Assembly (NCBI GenBank): GCA_023443925.1
Contig: JAEZSL010000143.1
Span: forward strand, 1-19,875
Source: Bacillota bacterium
GTDB taxonomy: Bacteria > Bacillota_A > Clostridia > Lachnospirales > Lachnospiraceae
Direction: 5' to 3'
Length of the DNA stretch: 19,875 nt
Shown: piece after piece, positions 8,451 to 16,961 of the stretch
Position numbering within the stretch: the stretch's first letter is position 1
How the letters are laid out: each line of letters opens with the position of its first letter
Position numbers and translations under genes: made by a program
The notes under the pieces: model-generated
Database searches by the model: none
Seen by the model: only the letters and a program-made list of their open reading frames with translations
Told to the model about the DNA's origin: nothing

Positions 8451-8479
8451 ATTATAGATTAAAAAGTTATTAAATAAGT
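8451..8479 (-). promoter_or_regulatory. Putative araBAD promoter
   Basis: A perfect TATAAT -10 box lies on the minus strand (8456-8451). The -35 region 17 bases upstream reads ACTTAT, a poor match. Transcription would start near 8444, inside the downstream AraR operator. I see no CcpA cre box. Confidence 0.45.
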
Positions 8480-8492
8480 ATTTTATTTCAAA

Positions 8493-8508
8493 AGATGTAC
8501 GTACAAGT
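8493..8508 (-). promoter_or_regulatory. AraR operator, upstream araBAD site
   Basis: AGATGTACGTACAAGT is a near-palindrome closely matching the Bacillus AraR box as I recall it (ATTTGTnCGTACAAAT). It is centred about 57 bases upstream of the expected araB start point and in phase with the second operator, which suits cooperative binding with DNA looping. Confidence 0.75.
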
Positions 8509-8533
8509 TAATGTAACTTTATTTTATATGATA

Positions 8534-8680
8534 TTATATTAAAAAGCAAGAGAAAATAAACAAAACGGTGGAGGTAATAGAAGACAACGGGTCATTGCTC
8601 TCTATTGTGCCTGATACAATTTTCAGAGCTTTTGCTATTTTCCAGGCATAATATTTGCTTAAATTCGTTTTAACATGCAT
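8534..8680 (-). other. Doubtful 48-codon ORF downstream of araR
   Basis: An ATG at 8680 opens a frame of 48 codons ending in TAA (8536-8534), beginning 10 bases after the araR stop. The predicted peptide is Lys-rich at the N-terminus and ends in a short hydrophobic stretch (TVLFIFSCFLI). No Shine-Dalgarno sequence precedes it, and I do not recognise it. It may be chance or a decayed remnant. Confidence 0.12.
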
Positions 8681-8690
8681 TTCATAAGAA

Positions 8691-9788
8691 TCAGTCGTTT
8701 TCTATTATCTTTTTAACAGATTCCCGATGCTTTATATAAGGCTCTAATACGATATGTTCCGGCTTATGGGAATTATTAATCTGCTGAAGTAATAACTGGG
8801 CGGCTTTCTTACCGATTCGTTTGGCTGGATAGATTATGGAGGTTAAATTACAGACTAACTGTTTGGCCAGAAAAGAATTGTCCACACTTACAACCGATAT
8901 GTCCTCCGGAACGGATTTGCCGTTTCTTTTTAATAAGCGGATTAAGGCAGCAGCCACCAGATCATTATAGCATACAACTCCGGTCACGTTTTTTAAGCGG
9001 TCCAGTATAATTTTATCCATTCCGCCTTCAAAAAAATAATGGAAGTCTTCCGTTGTATACCAGATAATCGAGTTGTCATTTACAGTCAGTTGGTGCTTAC
9101 CGGCTGATTTTTGAAGGCCTTCGTAACGTCCGATTCCCTGGAAATCGTCGGATTTGAATATTCCGCCGATAAGGGTGTGTCCGTTATCGGCTAAAACGTC
9201 CGTTAACATCTCACCGGCTTTCACGTCATCCAAAATGATATAGGAATCGTCATAACCCCGGTAGTATCCATTGATAAAGACGGTAGGTATATTTTTTTCT
9301 TTTAACTGCTCATATAACCGTTTATTGGAATTGGGCAGGGCTGATTTCGTACCTTCCACAATGAGGCCATCCACACCGCTCTGCATAATCTGGAGCAGGC
9401 TTTTTTCTTCGTCGGAAGGCTTATTGTGAGTGATACCCAGGGAAAGGGTATAACCGCCCTGAGTTAGGATTTCCTCAATACCATGTATAATAGCCGGAAA
9501 AACATAATCATCCAGATAGGTGGTGATTACGCCAATCCGCATAGTTTTTTCAGTGACAGTTTTTTTGACAGGCAATACATAAGTTCCGCTTCCATGTTCC
9601 CTTATTAAAATTCCTTCGGACACTAAAGTTCCGATGGCCTGCCTGACCGTTTGGCGGCTTATACCGAAACGGGTGGCTAATTCGTTTTCGGAAGGAATTT
9701 TTTCACCTACTTTAAAAGTTTCGTCTGCAATATTATCTTTGATCCACTGGCTGAGTACAGCATGTTTGGAAAGTTCATTCTGAATCAT
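8691..9788 (-). CDS. araR: Arabinose operon repressor, GntR/LacI-type
   Basis: A 365-residue DNA-binding repressor of arabinose genes, close to the length of Bacillus AraR. Residues 1-75 are a GntR-type winged helix: KIPSENELATRFGISRQTVR (about 29-48) holds the helix-turn-helix, and GSGTYV ends the wing. From about 82 to the end is a LacI/periplasmic-binding-type effector domain beginning MRIGVITTYLDDY, expected to bind L-arabinose and release the operator. It lies upstream of araBAD on the same strand with a 301-base gap. The palindrome over its own -35 box suggests autoregulation. The Shine-Dalgarno before the ATG at 9788 is weak (GGGGCC a few bases upstream), suiting low expression. GntR-LacI fusions also control other sugars, but operators matching the AraR box and the adjacent araBAD make AraR the best reading. 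Confidence 0.93.
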   Translation of the reverse strand: MIQNELSKHAVLSQWIKDNIADETFKVGEKIPSENELATRFGISRQTVRQAIGTLVSEGILIREHGSGTYVLPVKKTVTEKTMRIGVITTYLDDYVFPAIIHGIEEILTQGGYTLSLGITHNKPSDEEKSLLQIMQSGVDGLIVEGTKSALPNSNKRLYEQLKEKNIPTVFINGYYRGYDDSYIILDDVKAGEMLTDVLADNGHTLIGGIFKSDDFQGIGRYEGLQKSAGKHQLTVNDNSIIWYTTEDFHYFFEGGMDKIILDRLKNVTGVVCYNDLVAAALIRLLKRNGKSVPEDISVVSVDNSFLAKQLVCNLTSIIYPAKRIGKKAAQLLLQQINNSHKPEHIVLEPYIKHRESVKKIIEND

Positions 9789-9836
9789 ATTGGCCCCGTT
9801 TTCTCTGAGTATCAGTAATTGGTATTGTATTATTTT

Positions 9837-9865
9837 ACTATATATTTGGTAAGTTGTAAATACAA
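9837..9865 (-). promoter_or_regulatory. Putative araR promoter
   Basis: On the minus strand, TTGTAT (9865-9860), a 17-base spacer and TATAGT (9842-9837) make a reasonable sigma-A promoter, giving a 5' leader of about 40 bases. The -35 box lies within the AraR-like palindrome. Confidence 0.55.
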
Positions 9866-9867
9866 GT
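9852..9867 (-). promoter_or_regulatory. Putative AraR operator over the araR promoter
   Basis: AGTTGTAAATACAAGT matches the upstream araBAD operator (8493-8508) at 13 of 16 positions and keeps the TTGTA/TACAA inverted repeat. It covers the araR -35 region, consistent with AraR repressing its own gene. Confidence 0.6.
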
Positions 9868-9991
9868 ATAACAGGGTTAGTGAAACTCGTATGCGTAATA
9901 AATTAATAAAGCCAAGATATTAAAAAAACCATTGATTAGGATTAAAGCTGCCTCAAAGTTAATTTGCCGTTATAAATAAGGGAGAATGACC

Positions 9992-10615
9992 ATGATAAAG
10001 AAATTTATTGCTGATATTAACTGGAGAAAAAGTGTTATATCGCTGGCAAATGAATACGTTAATTATGTCTGGACACCTACGGAAAAAAATTGTTATCATG
10101 GATATGACAGAGAAGGAATTGCAGTTAATACTCCGGATTTCTGCTATGAAAGTACCAGCTATCACTGCGGCTGGTGGCAGGTAAATCAAGAAAATAAGGG
10201 AATACCTTATAACTGGGGTGGTTATTCCTCACTTCAGGCTTTTGGACAGGGAATAATGGAAGGTAAATTTGCAGGGAATGTACCGGAGCTTAGAAGTAAT
10301 GGCAGCAGCAGGGAATGTGTAGGTGTCGACTGTTCCGGATTGGTTACGGTATGCTGGAATACTAAGATAAGGGTAACCACCGGTACGATTCCTGATATAG
10401 CAGCCCCGTTAGAAACAACGGAGCGCCTCTTACCGGGTGATGTGCTGCTTTTACCTGGAAGCCATGTAATGATTTTTTCGGATTTTACAGACGAAACAAA
10501 AACTAAGGCATTGATAATTGATGCCACAAGAAGTACAGGTAAAGTATCTACTAGGACAGTAGAGATTTTGGATTTAACAAACAAAGGTTATGTTGCATAT
10601 CGGAGGATACTTTAA
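9992..10615 (+). CDS. NlpC/P60-like cysteine hydrolase, no signal peptide
   Basis: About 207 residues. The ATG at 9986 is only one base from the AAGGGAG ribosome binding site (9978-9984), so the in-frame ATG at 9992, 7 bases away, is the better start. Counting from 9986, the catalytic centre fits the NlpC/P60 papain-like fold: Cys116 in GVDCSGLV and His160 in the GDVLLLPGSHVMIF segment; Asp179 in LIIDATR is a possible third residue. Such enzymes cleave peptide or amide bonds in cell-wall peptides. PYNWGGYSSLQAFGQGI upstream of the Cys recalls a clostridial subgroup. No signal peptide, membrane segment or wall-binding repeat is visible, so it may act inside the cell, in the spore lineage, or by a non-classical route. 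Six Cys in the first 125 residues are unusual. It diverges from araR with no functional link evident. I see no clear promoter. Confidence 0.75.
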   Translation: MIKKFIADINWRKSVISLANEYVNYVWTPTEKNCYHGYDREGIAVNTPDFCYESTSYHCGWWQVNQENKGIPYNWGGYSSLQAFGQGIMEGKFAGNVPELRSNGSSRECVGVDCSGLVTVCWNTKIRVTTGTIPDIAAPLETTERLLPGDVLLLPGSHVMIFSDFTDETKTKALIIDATRSTGKVSTRTVEILDLTNKGYVAYRRIL

Positions 10616-10764
10616 AAGAGGAATATAGAGTCCTCATATAAATACAAATTAACTAATAATTGGTGATTCATATGTTTTTAGCAAAGTTGCTTTGGAGGGT
10701 TGGATGAACGGCAAAATAAGTGGAAGATAATAATATATGTGCTTCACATTTTAAAAGTAAATCA
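10616..10764. other. Spacer after the NlpC/P60-like gene
   Basis: A weak GAGGA/TCCTC hairpin (about 10618-10635) follows the stop without a T tract. No gene or other element is seen before the shared terminator. Confidence 0.4.
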
Positions 10765-10800
10765 AAAAAGGAGAGATAATTTGATCCCTCCTTTTTGTGT
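10765..10800. terminator. Bidirectional Rho-independent terminator
   Basis: AAAAAGGAG (10765-10773) pairs with CTCCTTTTT (10788-10796), and inner GAT/ATC pairs shorten the loop. Each strand ends in a T run, so it can stop both the plus-strand NlpC/P60-like transcript and the convergent minus-strand chemoreceptor transcript. Confidence 0.75.
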
Positions 10801-10858
10801 TTACAATAACATGGTTTTAAAGACCTTCCGGAGTGCCTAAATCACTATAAAAAAGCAA

Positions 10859-12862
10859 TCAGTACTTGAACTTATTAATTTCCGTCTGGAGATTCTGGGC
10901 TAATTCTGCCAGCGCTTCACTTGCACCGGCTATATCATCCATGGATGAAGTCTGGACTTCTACGGAAGCGGAAGCTTCTTCGGTTCCGGCGGCGTTTTCT
11001 TCGGATATGGCAGAAAGATTTTCCATGGTAGCGATCATTTCTTCCTTTTTGGTATCCATACGGGTACCGGAAGTATTAAGGTCAGAGATAAGATTCAACA
11101 TAATCTCCAGAGCCTGATTAATTCCGTTAAATTTATCACTGGTATCATTAACGCTTTCCGTCTGGGCTTCCATAGTTGCTGCAACAGCTTCGATTGCAGT
11201 TACAGAAGTAGTTGTCTTATCTGTTAAATCCTGAATGACAACGGATATCTCGTCCGTAAAGAGGTTTGACTGCTCCGCCAGTTTACGGATTTCTTCAGCA
11301 ACAACGCTAAAACCTCTTCCGGCGTCTCCGGCTCTGGCGGCTTCAATGGCGGCGTTTAAGGCTAACAAATTAGTCTGTGCGGCTATATTTTTTATCATCT
11401 GGCTGGCAGTATGTATCTTCTCCGCACTTTTTGCTGTCTCACTGATATGGCCTTGTATTTCCTTGGCAGATTTTCCGCTTTCCTCATTTCTTAGGCTTAA
11501 ATCTCTTATGGCTTTTAGGCCTTTGTCTTTTAGTGTATTTACGTTTACGATATAATCATTTAAATCTTTTAAGGACTTCTGATCTTTTGAAATTAAATCG
11601 CCCAGTTCCTGTATACTGGATGCTCCTGTTTCCGTTTCTTTCGCCTGATCGGAGGCGCCTCTTGCAATTTCTTCAATGGTCCTTGCCACTTCACCGGCAG
11701 AGGCAGCAGATTGTCTGGCAGTTGAAGTCAATTCCTCCGAGGAGGCAGCTACCTGTTCCGTATTCGCTGCTACCGTTCTTATTAATCCGGTTACATTAGA
11801 ACGCATGGTTTCAAGTGCATGGGTTATATTGCCGATCTCGTCCTTCCTTTTATGTAATCTGCCGATTCCTTTCCCGGTATCAGGGGTGAAGTCATAAGCA
11901 GACATTTTTTCGATTATTCTTTGTAAATAAATAACCGGCCTGGTAACAAATAAACCAATCCCCACACCGACTGCTATGCCAATAATCAGAACCAGAACAG
12001 TAGCAGTAAATATTAATGTACGCAGAGTATTCGTACTTTTTAGGATTTCACTTTCATAATTACCCAGTGCTAGTGTCCAGTTGGAACCTGGAATCGGAGA
12101 TAAAACCGTAATCCGGTTCTCATCGTTGTATTGGTATTTGACAATACCTTCTTTACCGGTGCCCAGTTTCTTTAATTCCAGACCGAAATTTTTAAGTGCA
12201 CCGCCTGACTCCATTTCACTGTACACATTCGTCTGGTTCATCACCAGATCCCTGTCCGGATGGGCATAAAAAGTAGCATCCGCACCAAGAATGAAGGCAT
12301 AACCCTTTTCGCCGATACCAAGTTCATCAGTGATATCGTTTAAAGCAGCACCATCTCTTCTTCCAATCAGTACGCCCACGGTTGAATTTCCGTTCTTAAT
12401 AGGTGCGGCATACATAAGTACCGCCGAATTGGTCACTTTACTGATAAGTACATCTGAGACATTGGTTTCACCCTGTAAAGCTTTTTTGATATAATCCCGC
12501 TCACCAAGTTCTGCGGTTTCTCCGCTTTTAATATAACTGGCTGTACCATCAGGAGTAACGACAGCCATATCCAGATATCCAAGGCGCTCTACATCGTCGC
12601 TTAAGGCGGCCTTCTGAGCTTCCCAGTCCATGGTTTTTACACCGTCTGAACTGGCCAGTTCATTTAAAACCTGTAAACGTGCATCAATAGTGGACTGAAC
12701 ACGGCGTGCTCCTTCTGCGGCCAATAGTTTCATACTGTCTTCCTGATTACTTAATATGGCCTCGGAGCTGTAGGAAATTCCGATAAAACCCATGGTAAAA
12801 GCTATAAATAATACAAGGAGTCCGATAAATAATCCGATTCTTTTTGATAAACCAAGCTTCAT
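10859..12862 (-). CDS. Methyl-accepting chemotaxis protein with extracellular dCache-type sensor
   Basis: A 667-residue chemoreceptor that senses an external ligand and controls CheA kinase and hence swimming. Domains in order: transmembrane helix 1 (about 9-31); an extracellular double-Cache sensor (about 33-275) with the typical [12 protein letters not shown] and [12 protein letters not shown] segments; transmembrane helix 2 (about 283-306); a HAMP linker (about 307-360); and a long cytoplasmic coiled-coil signalling domain. The hairpin tip is intact at about 498-530 ([20 protein letters not shown], then [15 protein letters not shown]), the part that contacts CheA and CheW. No C-terminal CheR/CheB-tethering pentapeptide is seen. 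The ligand cannot be named. The start is set by AGAGGT about 6 bases before the ATG. It follows the V-ATPase operon by 130 bases but has its own promoter, so it is probably an independent unit. Confidence 0.95.
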   Translation of the reverse strand: MKLGLSKRIGLFIGLLVLFIAFTMGFIGISYSSEAILSNQEDSMKLLAAEGARRVQSTIDARLQVLNELASSDGVKTMDWEAQKAALSDDVERLGYLDMAVVTPDGTASYIKSGETAELGERDYIKKALQGETNVSDVLISKVTNSAVLMYAAPIKNGNSTVGVLIGRRDGAALNDITDELGIGEKGYAFILGADATFYAHPDRDLVMNQTNVYSEMESGGALKNFGLELKKLGTGKEGIVKYQYNDENRITVLSPIPGSNWTLALGNYESEILKSTNTLRTLIFTATVLVLIIGIAVGVGIGLFVTRPVIYLQRIIEKMSAYDFTPDTGKGIGRLHKRKDEIGNITHALETMRSNVTGLIRTVAANTEQVAASSEELTSTARQSAASAGEVARTIEEIARGASDQAKETETGASSIQELGDLISKDQKSLKDLNDYIVNVNTLKDKGLKAIRDLSLRNEESGKSAKEIQGHISETAKSAEKIHTASQMIKNIAAQTNLLALNAAIEAARAGDAGRGFSVVAEEIRKLAEQSNLFTDEISVVIQDLTDKTTTSVTAIEAVAATMEAQTESVNDTSDKFNGINQALEIMLNLISDLNTSGTRMDTKKEEMIATMENLSAISEENAAGTEEASASVEVQTSSMDDIAGASEALAELAQNLQTEINKFKY

Positions 12863-12916
12863 TCGTTACCTCTTTTCCTGTGTGATGAAATTCTGTTATT
12901 TTAGACGCTTTTATAC

Positions 12917-12932
12917 AAAAAACATGTTTTTT
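12917..12932. repeat. Perfect 16-bp palindrome in the chemoreceptor leader
   Basis: AAAAAACATGTTTTTT lies between the putative chemoreceptor promoter and its start codon. It could be a regulator site or a weak terminator-like element for read-through from the V-ATPase operon. The low complexity leaves chance possible. Confidence 0.35.
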
Positions 12933-12948
12933 CACCCTTATTAAACAT

Positions 12949-12977
12949 ATTATACAGCAGATTAACGAATCTTACAA
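12949..12977 (-). promoter_or_regulatory. Promoter of the chemoreceptor gene
   Basis: On the minus strand, TTGTAA (12977-12972), exactly 17 bases and a perfect TATAAT (12954-12949): a good sigma-A promoter starting just after the subunit D stop codon. I did not find a convincing motility sigma-D box. Confidence 0.65.
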
Positions 12978-12992
12978 TTCTAATTCGGTGAA

Positions 12993-13607
12993 TTACAAAC
13001 GCCGTTGCTTGATAACTTTCAACCTGGTAAATTCTTCCCGTTCCCGTTCTTCTAAAGAGTTCTGAATATCGTGGACTAAATCGGTGTAGTAGGGTATTGT
13101 AATATTTTTTAGTGCATTGGCACGTTTTTGAGTTTTTTTGATATTTGCTGCCAGCCGGTAAGCAGAATTTTCGATCATGGCCAAGCGCAGCGTTAATTCC
13201 TTTACTTTTTTGAAGCGGCTTACGGCTTCATCCAGGGATATTCTGGTGTCATAAAAAGAATAAGAGGGTTTATTATCGGATTCATTAAACTCAACTAATG
13301 GGATTTCGGTTCCCATAATACTGCGCTGTTTTATTACTATGGAATTTTCCTCCGGGACCGTACTGCTTAAATCCTCTACATTTCGGATTCCCATTTCAAT
13401 ATTTGCTTTTTGAAGGGCAAGATAGGCTTCTGAAAAGGTGATATCGATTTCGGATTGAATGTTTTTGGCTTTATCAATCAATTCCAGCAATTCACGGATC
13501 AGAATATTCCGTTTTTTGTCCATCAGTTCGTAACCCTGACCGGCAAGGGACAGGGAGTTCTTAGCCAGTATTAAATTGCCTTTGGTGGGAAAGGTATTAG
13601 GGTCCAT
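12993..13607 (-). CDS. atpD: V-type ATPase subunit D (central shaft)
   Basis: A 204-residue subunit forming the coiled-coil rotor shaft inside the A3B3 head, transmitting torque to the membrane ring. Family length is about 205-215. The N-terminal helix (FPTKGNLILAKNSLSLAGQGYELMDKKRNIL, shown in parts) is the family hallmark, and a second long helix near 130-200 is rich in Lys, Arg and Glu (RLAMIENSAYRLAANIKKTQ). It is the last gene of the operon, 12 bases after subunit B, with GGAGGT about 5 bases before the ATG. No strong terminator follows; the chemoreceptor promoter lies directly downstream. The symbol follows bacterial V-type usage (also called ntpD) and must not be confused with F-type AtpD. 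Confidence 0.93.
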   Translation of the reverse strand: MDPNTFPTKGNLILAKNSLSLAGQGYELMDKKRNILIRELLELIDKAKNIQSEIDITFSEAYLALQKANIEMGIRNVEDLSSTVPEENSIVIKQRSIMGTEIPLVEFNESDNKPSYSFYDTRISLDEAVSRFKKVKELTLRLAMIENSAYRLAANIKKTQKRANALKNITIPYYTDLVHDIQNSLEEREREEFTRLKVIKQRRL

Positions 13608-13619
13608 GAAAACCTCCGT

Positions 13620-15017
13620 TTATTCTTCCTCGTTATTTGAAACTTCCGCCGGCAGATAGTATTTCTCTAATATTTTTGTATCTATCCGGTCCAATTCATC
13701 TTTTGGCAGCAGGGATAAAAGAGACCAGCCTTTGTTCAGGGTATGCAGGACAGAACGGTCTTCATTACGGCCCTGGGCTATGAATTCCCCTTCCATGGCG
13801 CTGCCGAATTCCAGGTATTTCTTATCAACCGGGGATAATTCGTCTTCACCGATTACACTGGCCAAATTTCTGGCCTCACCCACTCTGGCATAGGAAGAAA
13901 ACAGCTGGTTGGCAAGATCCTGATGATCTTCCCTAGTATAACCTTTCCCGATACCGTCCTTCATTAGGCGGGACAGGGAAGGCAGTACACTGATGGGAGG
14001 ATAAACCGCTCTTTGGTGCAGCCCCCGGTCCAGTACAATCTGGCCTTCCGTAATATATCCGGTTAAATCGGGTATCGGATGGGTAATATCATCATTTGGC
14101 ATGGTAAGGATGGGGATCTGGGTAACGGAACCTTTGGAATCCTTGATAATACCTGCCCGTTCATAAATTGTAGCAAGTTCGCTGTATAGATAACCGGGAT
14201 ACCCTTTTCTGCTTGGAATTTCTCCTTTCGAGGAGGAGACTTCACGCATAGCCTCGGCATAGGAGGTCATATCCGTTAAAATAACCAGAATGTGCATTCC
14301 TTTATCAAAGGCCAGATATTCCGCGGCGGTCAGAGCTAGTTTCGGTGTTATCAGCCGTTCCACCACCGGATCATTGGCAAGATTTAAATACATCACAACA
14401 TGAGGACTGGCGCCGCTGTCTTCAAAGGTTCGCCGGAAGAAATCAGCCACATCATGCTTTACCCCCATGGCGGCAAAAACAATGGCAAATTCCTCTTCAC
14501 TGTTTTCTGCCAGGGCAGCCTGTTTGACAATCTGGGCAGCCAGCAGGTCGTGGGGCAGACCGTTGCCGGAGAAGATGGGAAGCTTCTGGCCCCGGATCAG
14601 GGTAGTCAGGCAGTCTATGGCGGAAATACCGGTTTTAATATAATTACGGGGGTATTCTCTGGCACAGGGATTTAAGGGCTGGCCGTTAACATCCCGTTTT
14701 AATTTGGCAGAGACCGGCCCAAGGCCGTCAATGGGTTTACCTGTGCCGTTAAAGACACGGCCAAGTATATCTTCGGAAAGTGCCAATTCCATGGGACGTC
14801 CTGTGAGTTTGGTATGGGTATTATTTAAGGACATGTCCTCCGTGCCTTGAAATACCTGTATGACTGCTTTATCATCATAAACCTCGATAATCCTTCCCAG
14901 TTTCTTTCTGCCTTCTACGGACAGTTCTACAATTTCGTCATAGGAGGCATCCCGGACACCTTCCAGGACGATTAAAGGCCCGTTGATTTCGCTTAAGCCT
15001 AAATATTCAATTGACAT
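13620..15017 (-). CDS. atpB: V-type ATPase subunit B (non-catalytic head subunit)
   Basis: A 465-residue regulatory subunit alternating with A in the hexameric head. It carries the degenerate nucleotide loop FSGNGLPHD (149-157) instead of a true P-loop, as expected for B. Other conserved segments are [18 protein letters not shown] (185-202) and the PSLSRLM segment, whose Arg350 occupies the position of the arginine finger known from the Enterococcus hirae B subunit. The start is supported by AAAGGAGG about 8 bases before the ATG, and that site overlaps the stop codon of subunit A, 14 bases away, suggesting translational coupling. The absence of a Walker A lysine separates it from catalytic A and F-type beta subunits. 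Also called ntpB. Confidence 0.96.
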   Translation of the reverse strand: MSIEYLGLSEINGPLIVLEGVRDASYDEIVELSVEGRKKLGRIIEVYDDKAVIQVFQGTEDMSLNNTHTKLTGRPMELALSEDILGRVFNGTGKPIDGLGPVSAKLKRDVNGQPLNPCAREYPRNYIKTGISAIDCLTTLIRGQKLPIFSGNGLPHDLLAAQIVKQAALAENSEEEFAIVFAAMGVKHDVADFFRRTFEDSGASPHVVMYLNLANDPVVERLITPKLALTAAEYLAFDKGMHILVILTDMTSYAEAMREVSSSKGEIPSRKGYPGYLYSELATIYERAGIIKDSKGSVTQIPILTMPNDDITHPIPDLTGYITEGQIVLDRGLHQRAVYPPISVLPSLSRLMKDGIGKGYTREDHQDLANQLFSSYARVGEARNLASVIGEDELSPVDKKYLEFGSAMEGEFIAQGRNEDRSVLHTLNKGWSLLSLLPKDELDRIDTKILEKYYLPAEVSNNEEE

Positions 15018-15031
15018 GGAATCCGCCTCCT

Positions 15032-16798
15032 TTATGCATTTTTAGCCAGAACCTGGTTATAGAAATCATCAATCATTTTTTTATAGTTATCAAACTTATT
15101 TAGCTCATTATTTCCCACATCATATTTTATTGCGATTATTTTTTCGAAAATATCCTCCTGTTTTAATACGGACATAGGCATATCCATGGCAATCAGCTGT
15201 TTTGCTCTGGTGTTCAGATAGAGAATGGTGCGCATCATCTTAAGCTGCTTTGTTAATGGAACGTAGGTGTCAAAAGGGTGATAGGCATTCTGCTGGACGA
15301 AGCCCAGACGGATGACCCGGGCTATTTCCAGAATCAGTTTCTGATCATCCGGAAGCACGTCACTGCCGATTAATTTAACAATTTCATTCAGTTTGCTTTC
15401 CTGGGTCAGGATACTAAGGAGCTGGTTTCTGCAATCCACAAAATCCGTTCCGATGTGTTCCGTATACCAGGGACCCAGGTCAGTTAAATATTCGGAATAA
15501 CTGGTAAGCCACTGGATAGCCGGAAAATGTCTGGCGTAGGCGAGAGATTTATCCAAAGCCCAGAAGCAGCGCACAAAACGTTTGGTATTCTGGGTTACCG
15601 GTTCCGAAAAGTCACCGCCCTGGGGAGAGACGGCCCCAATAATGGAGACACTGCCCTCCGTTCCGTTTAAATTCTCCATAAACCCGGCCCGTTCATAAAA
15701 AGAGGACAGACGGGAAGCCAGATAAGCCGGAAAACCTTCTTCCGCCGGCATCTCCTCCAGACGTCCGGATAGTTCCCGCAAGGCTTCCGCCCAGCGGGAG
15801 GTGGAGTCTGCCATGATGGCCACATGATACCCCATATCCCGGTAGTATTCGGCTAAGGTTATTCCGGTATATATACTGGCTTCCCTGGCAGCCACCGGCA
15901 TATTGGAAGTATTGGCTATAAGGGTGGTACGGTTAAGCAGCGGATTGCCGGATCTGGGGTCAACCAGTTTACTAAAATCCTCCAGTACTTCGGTCATTTC
16001 GTTGCCCCGTTCTCCGCAGCCGATATAGATAATAATATCGGCATCGGACCATTTGGCCAGCTGGTGCTGGGTCATGGTTTTGCCTGTGCCGAAACCGCCG
16101 GGTATGGCGGCGGTTCCACCCTTGGCAATGGGAAACAGGGTATCCAGGATACGCTGGCCCGTAATTAAAGGCCGGTCCGAAGCATATCTGCGGTTCGTCG
16201 GTCTTGGGATACGGATGGGCCATTGCTGGGTAAGGGTCAGTATATGTTCCGTGCCGGAAGAATCTCTTAAGGTGACAAGGGGATCATTAATGGTATAGCT
16301 GCCGTCAGGGAGTGCTTTTATGACAGTGCCGGACAGGTTTGGGGGAACCATGGATTTGTGTACGATGGCGGCGGTTTCCTGAACTTTTGCGATTACGGCT
16401 CCGCCATAAAGCTCCTCCCCCTCTTTTACTGTAATCTGTACCTCCCAGAGTTTTTTTTGATCCAGGGAATTCACACTGATGCCTCTGGTTATAAAGGCTC
16501 CGGAGCGGGCGGAGATTTCTTCTAAAGGCCGTTGGATGCCATCAAAAATATTGCCGATAATACCGGGAGCCAGAGTTACGGAGATGGCTGCACCGGTTCC
16601 GGTTACGGTTTCACCGGGTTTTAAACCGGTGGTTTCTTCATAGACCTGAACGGTAGTTTCTGCTTTGGTAAGACCGATTACCTCTCCCACCAGATTCTGT
16701 GTTCCCACCAGAACCATTTCACCCATTTTAAAGCCCTGGTTTCCGTCAATATATACAATCGGCCCGTTTATGCCGTATATTTGTCCTGTTATATTCAT
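15032..16798 (-). CDS. atpA: V-type ATPase subunit A (catalytic)
   Basis: The 588-residue ATP-binding catalytic subunit of the head. The Walker A loop GGFGTGKT is at 234-241 (Lys240), the catalytic Glu is probably Glu263 in GCGERGNE, and Walker B VAIMADST is at 326-333. The non-homologous insertion typical of V/A-type A subunits (about 110-190) is present, which separates it from F-type beta. Length matches the family (about 580-600). The start is less certain than its neighbours: the nearest good ribosome binding site, AAAGGGGA, is about 12 bases from the ATG, longer than usual. The upstream gap of 163 bases to subunit E is the only wide space in an otherwise tight operon. Also called ntpA. 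Confidence 0.96.
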   Translation of the reverse strand: MNITGQIYGINGPIVYIDGNQGFKMGEMVLVGTQNLVGEVIGLTKAETTVQVYEETTGLKPGETVTGTGAAISVTLAPGIIGNIFDGIQRPLEEISARSGAFITRGISVNSLDQKKLWEVQITVKEGEELYGGAVIAKVQETAAIVHKSMVPPNLSGTVIKALPDGSYTINDPLVTLRDSSGTEHILTLTQQWPIRIPRPTNRRYASDRPLITGQRILDTLFPIAKGGTAAIPGGFGTGKTMTQHQLAKWSDADIIIYIGCGERGNEMTEVLEDFSKLVDPRSGNPLLNRTTLIANTSNMPVAAREASIYTGITLAEYYRDMGYHVAIMADSTSRWAEALRELSGRLEEMPAEEGFPAYLASRLSSFYERAGFMENLNGTEGSVSIIGAVSPQGGDFSEPVTQNTKRFVRCFWALDKSLAYARHFPAIQWLTSYSEYLTDLGPWYTEHIGTDFVDCRNQLLSILTQESKLNEIVKLIGSDVLPDDQKLILEIARVIRLGFVQQNAYHPFDTYVPLTKQLKMMRTILYLNTRAKQLIAMDMPMSVLKQEDIFEKIIAIKYDVGNNELNKFDNYKKMIDDFYNQVLAKNA

Positions 16799-16961
16799 AA
16801 TGGAGAAAATCCCCTTTCTTCATGTCCTATATGGGTGGTTTTATGAACCCGAATTATTTATTATTTTGAGATTTTTATTTAATTCCTGCGGAGCAGGCAT
16901 AAGGATAGAACCAGGTTGGAAAAGGATTGCAGGCTCCTAAATATTAAAGCAAATTTATAGG
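16799..16961. other. 163-base gap between subunit E and A genes
   Basis: All other gaps in this operon are 12-22 bases. This one contains no ORF of note. On the minus strand a small hairpin CCTGC-TCC-GCAGG (near 16885-16900) is followed by an A-rich, not T-rich, stretch, so it is not a terminator. It may be an mRNA processing or stability site, or the scar of a lost gene. Confidence 0.5.

Larger units (their letters stand above)
8390..8690. other. araB-araR intergenic region
   Basis: This 301-base region contains the araB leader, a promoter and two AraR operators (8430-8445 and 8493-8508). The part next to araR (about 8534-8680) is open on the minus strand for 48 codons but lacks a ribosome binding site. 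No convincing terminator for araR was found, so some araR transcripts may read into araBAD. Confidence 0.55.

Noticed and set aside
9971..9976. TATAAA as -10 box for the NlpC/P60-like gene
   Set aside because: Transcription would begin downstream of or within the ribosome binding site, and no -35 box lies at the right distance.
9986..9988. ATG at 9986 as start of the NlpC/P60-like gene
   Set aside because: Only one base separates it from AAGGGAG; the in-frame ATG at 9992 has normal 7-base spacing.
10618..10635. GAGGA/TCCTC hairpin as a terminator for the NlpC/P60-like gene
   Set aside because: No T tract follows; the stem at 10765-10796 is a much better terminator.
16885..16900. Hairpin CCTGC-TCC-GCAGG as a terminator inside the V-ATPase operon
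   Set aside because: It is not followed by a T run on the transcribed strand and would cut off the catalytic subunits.
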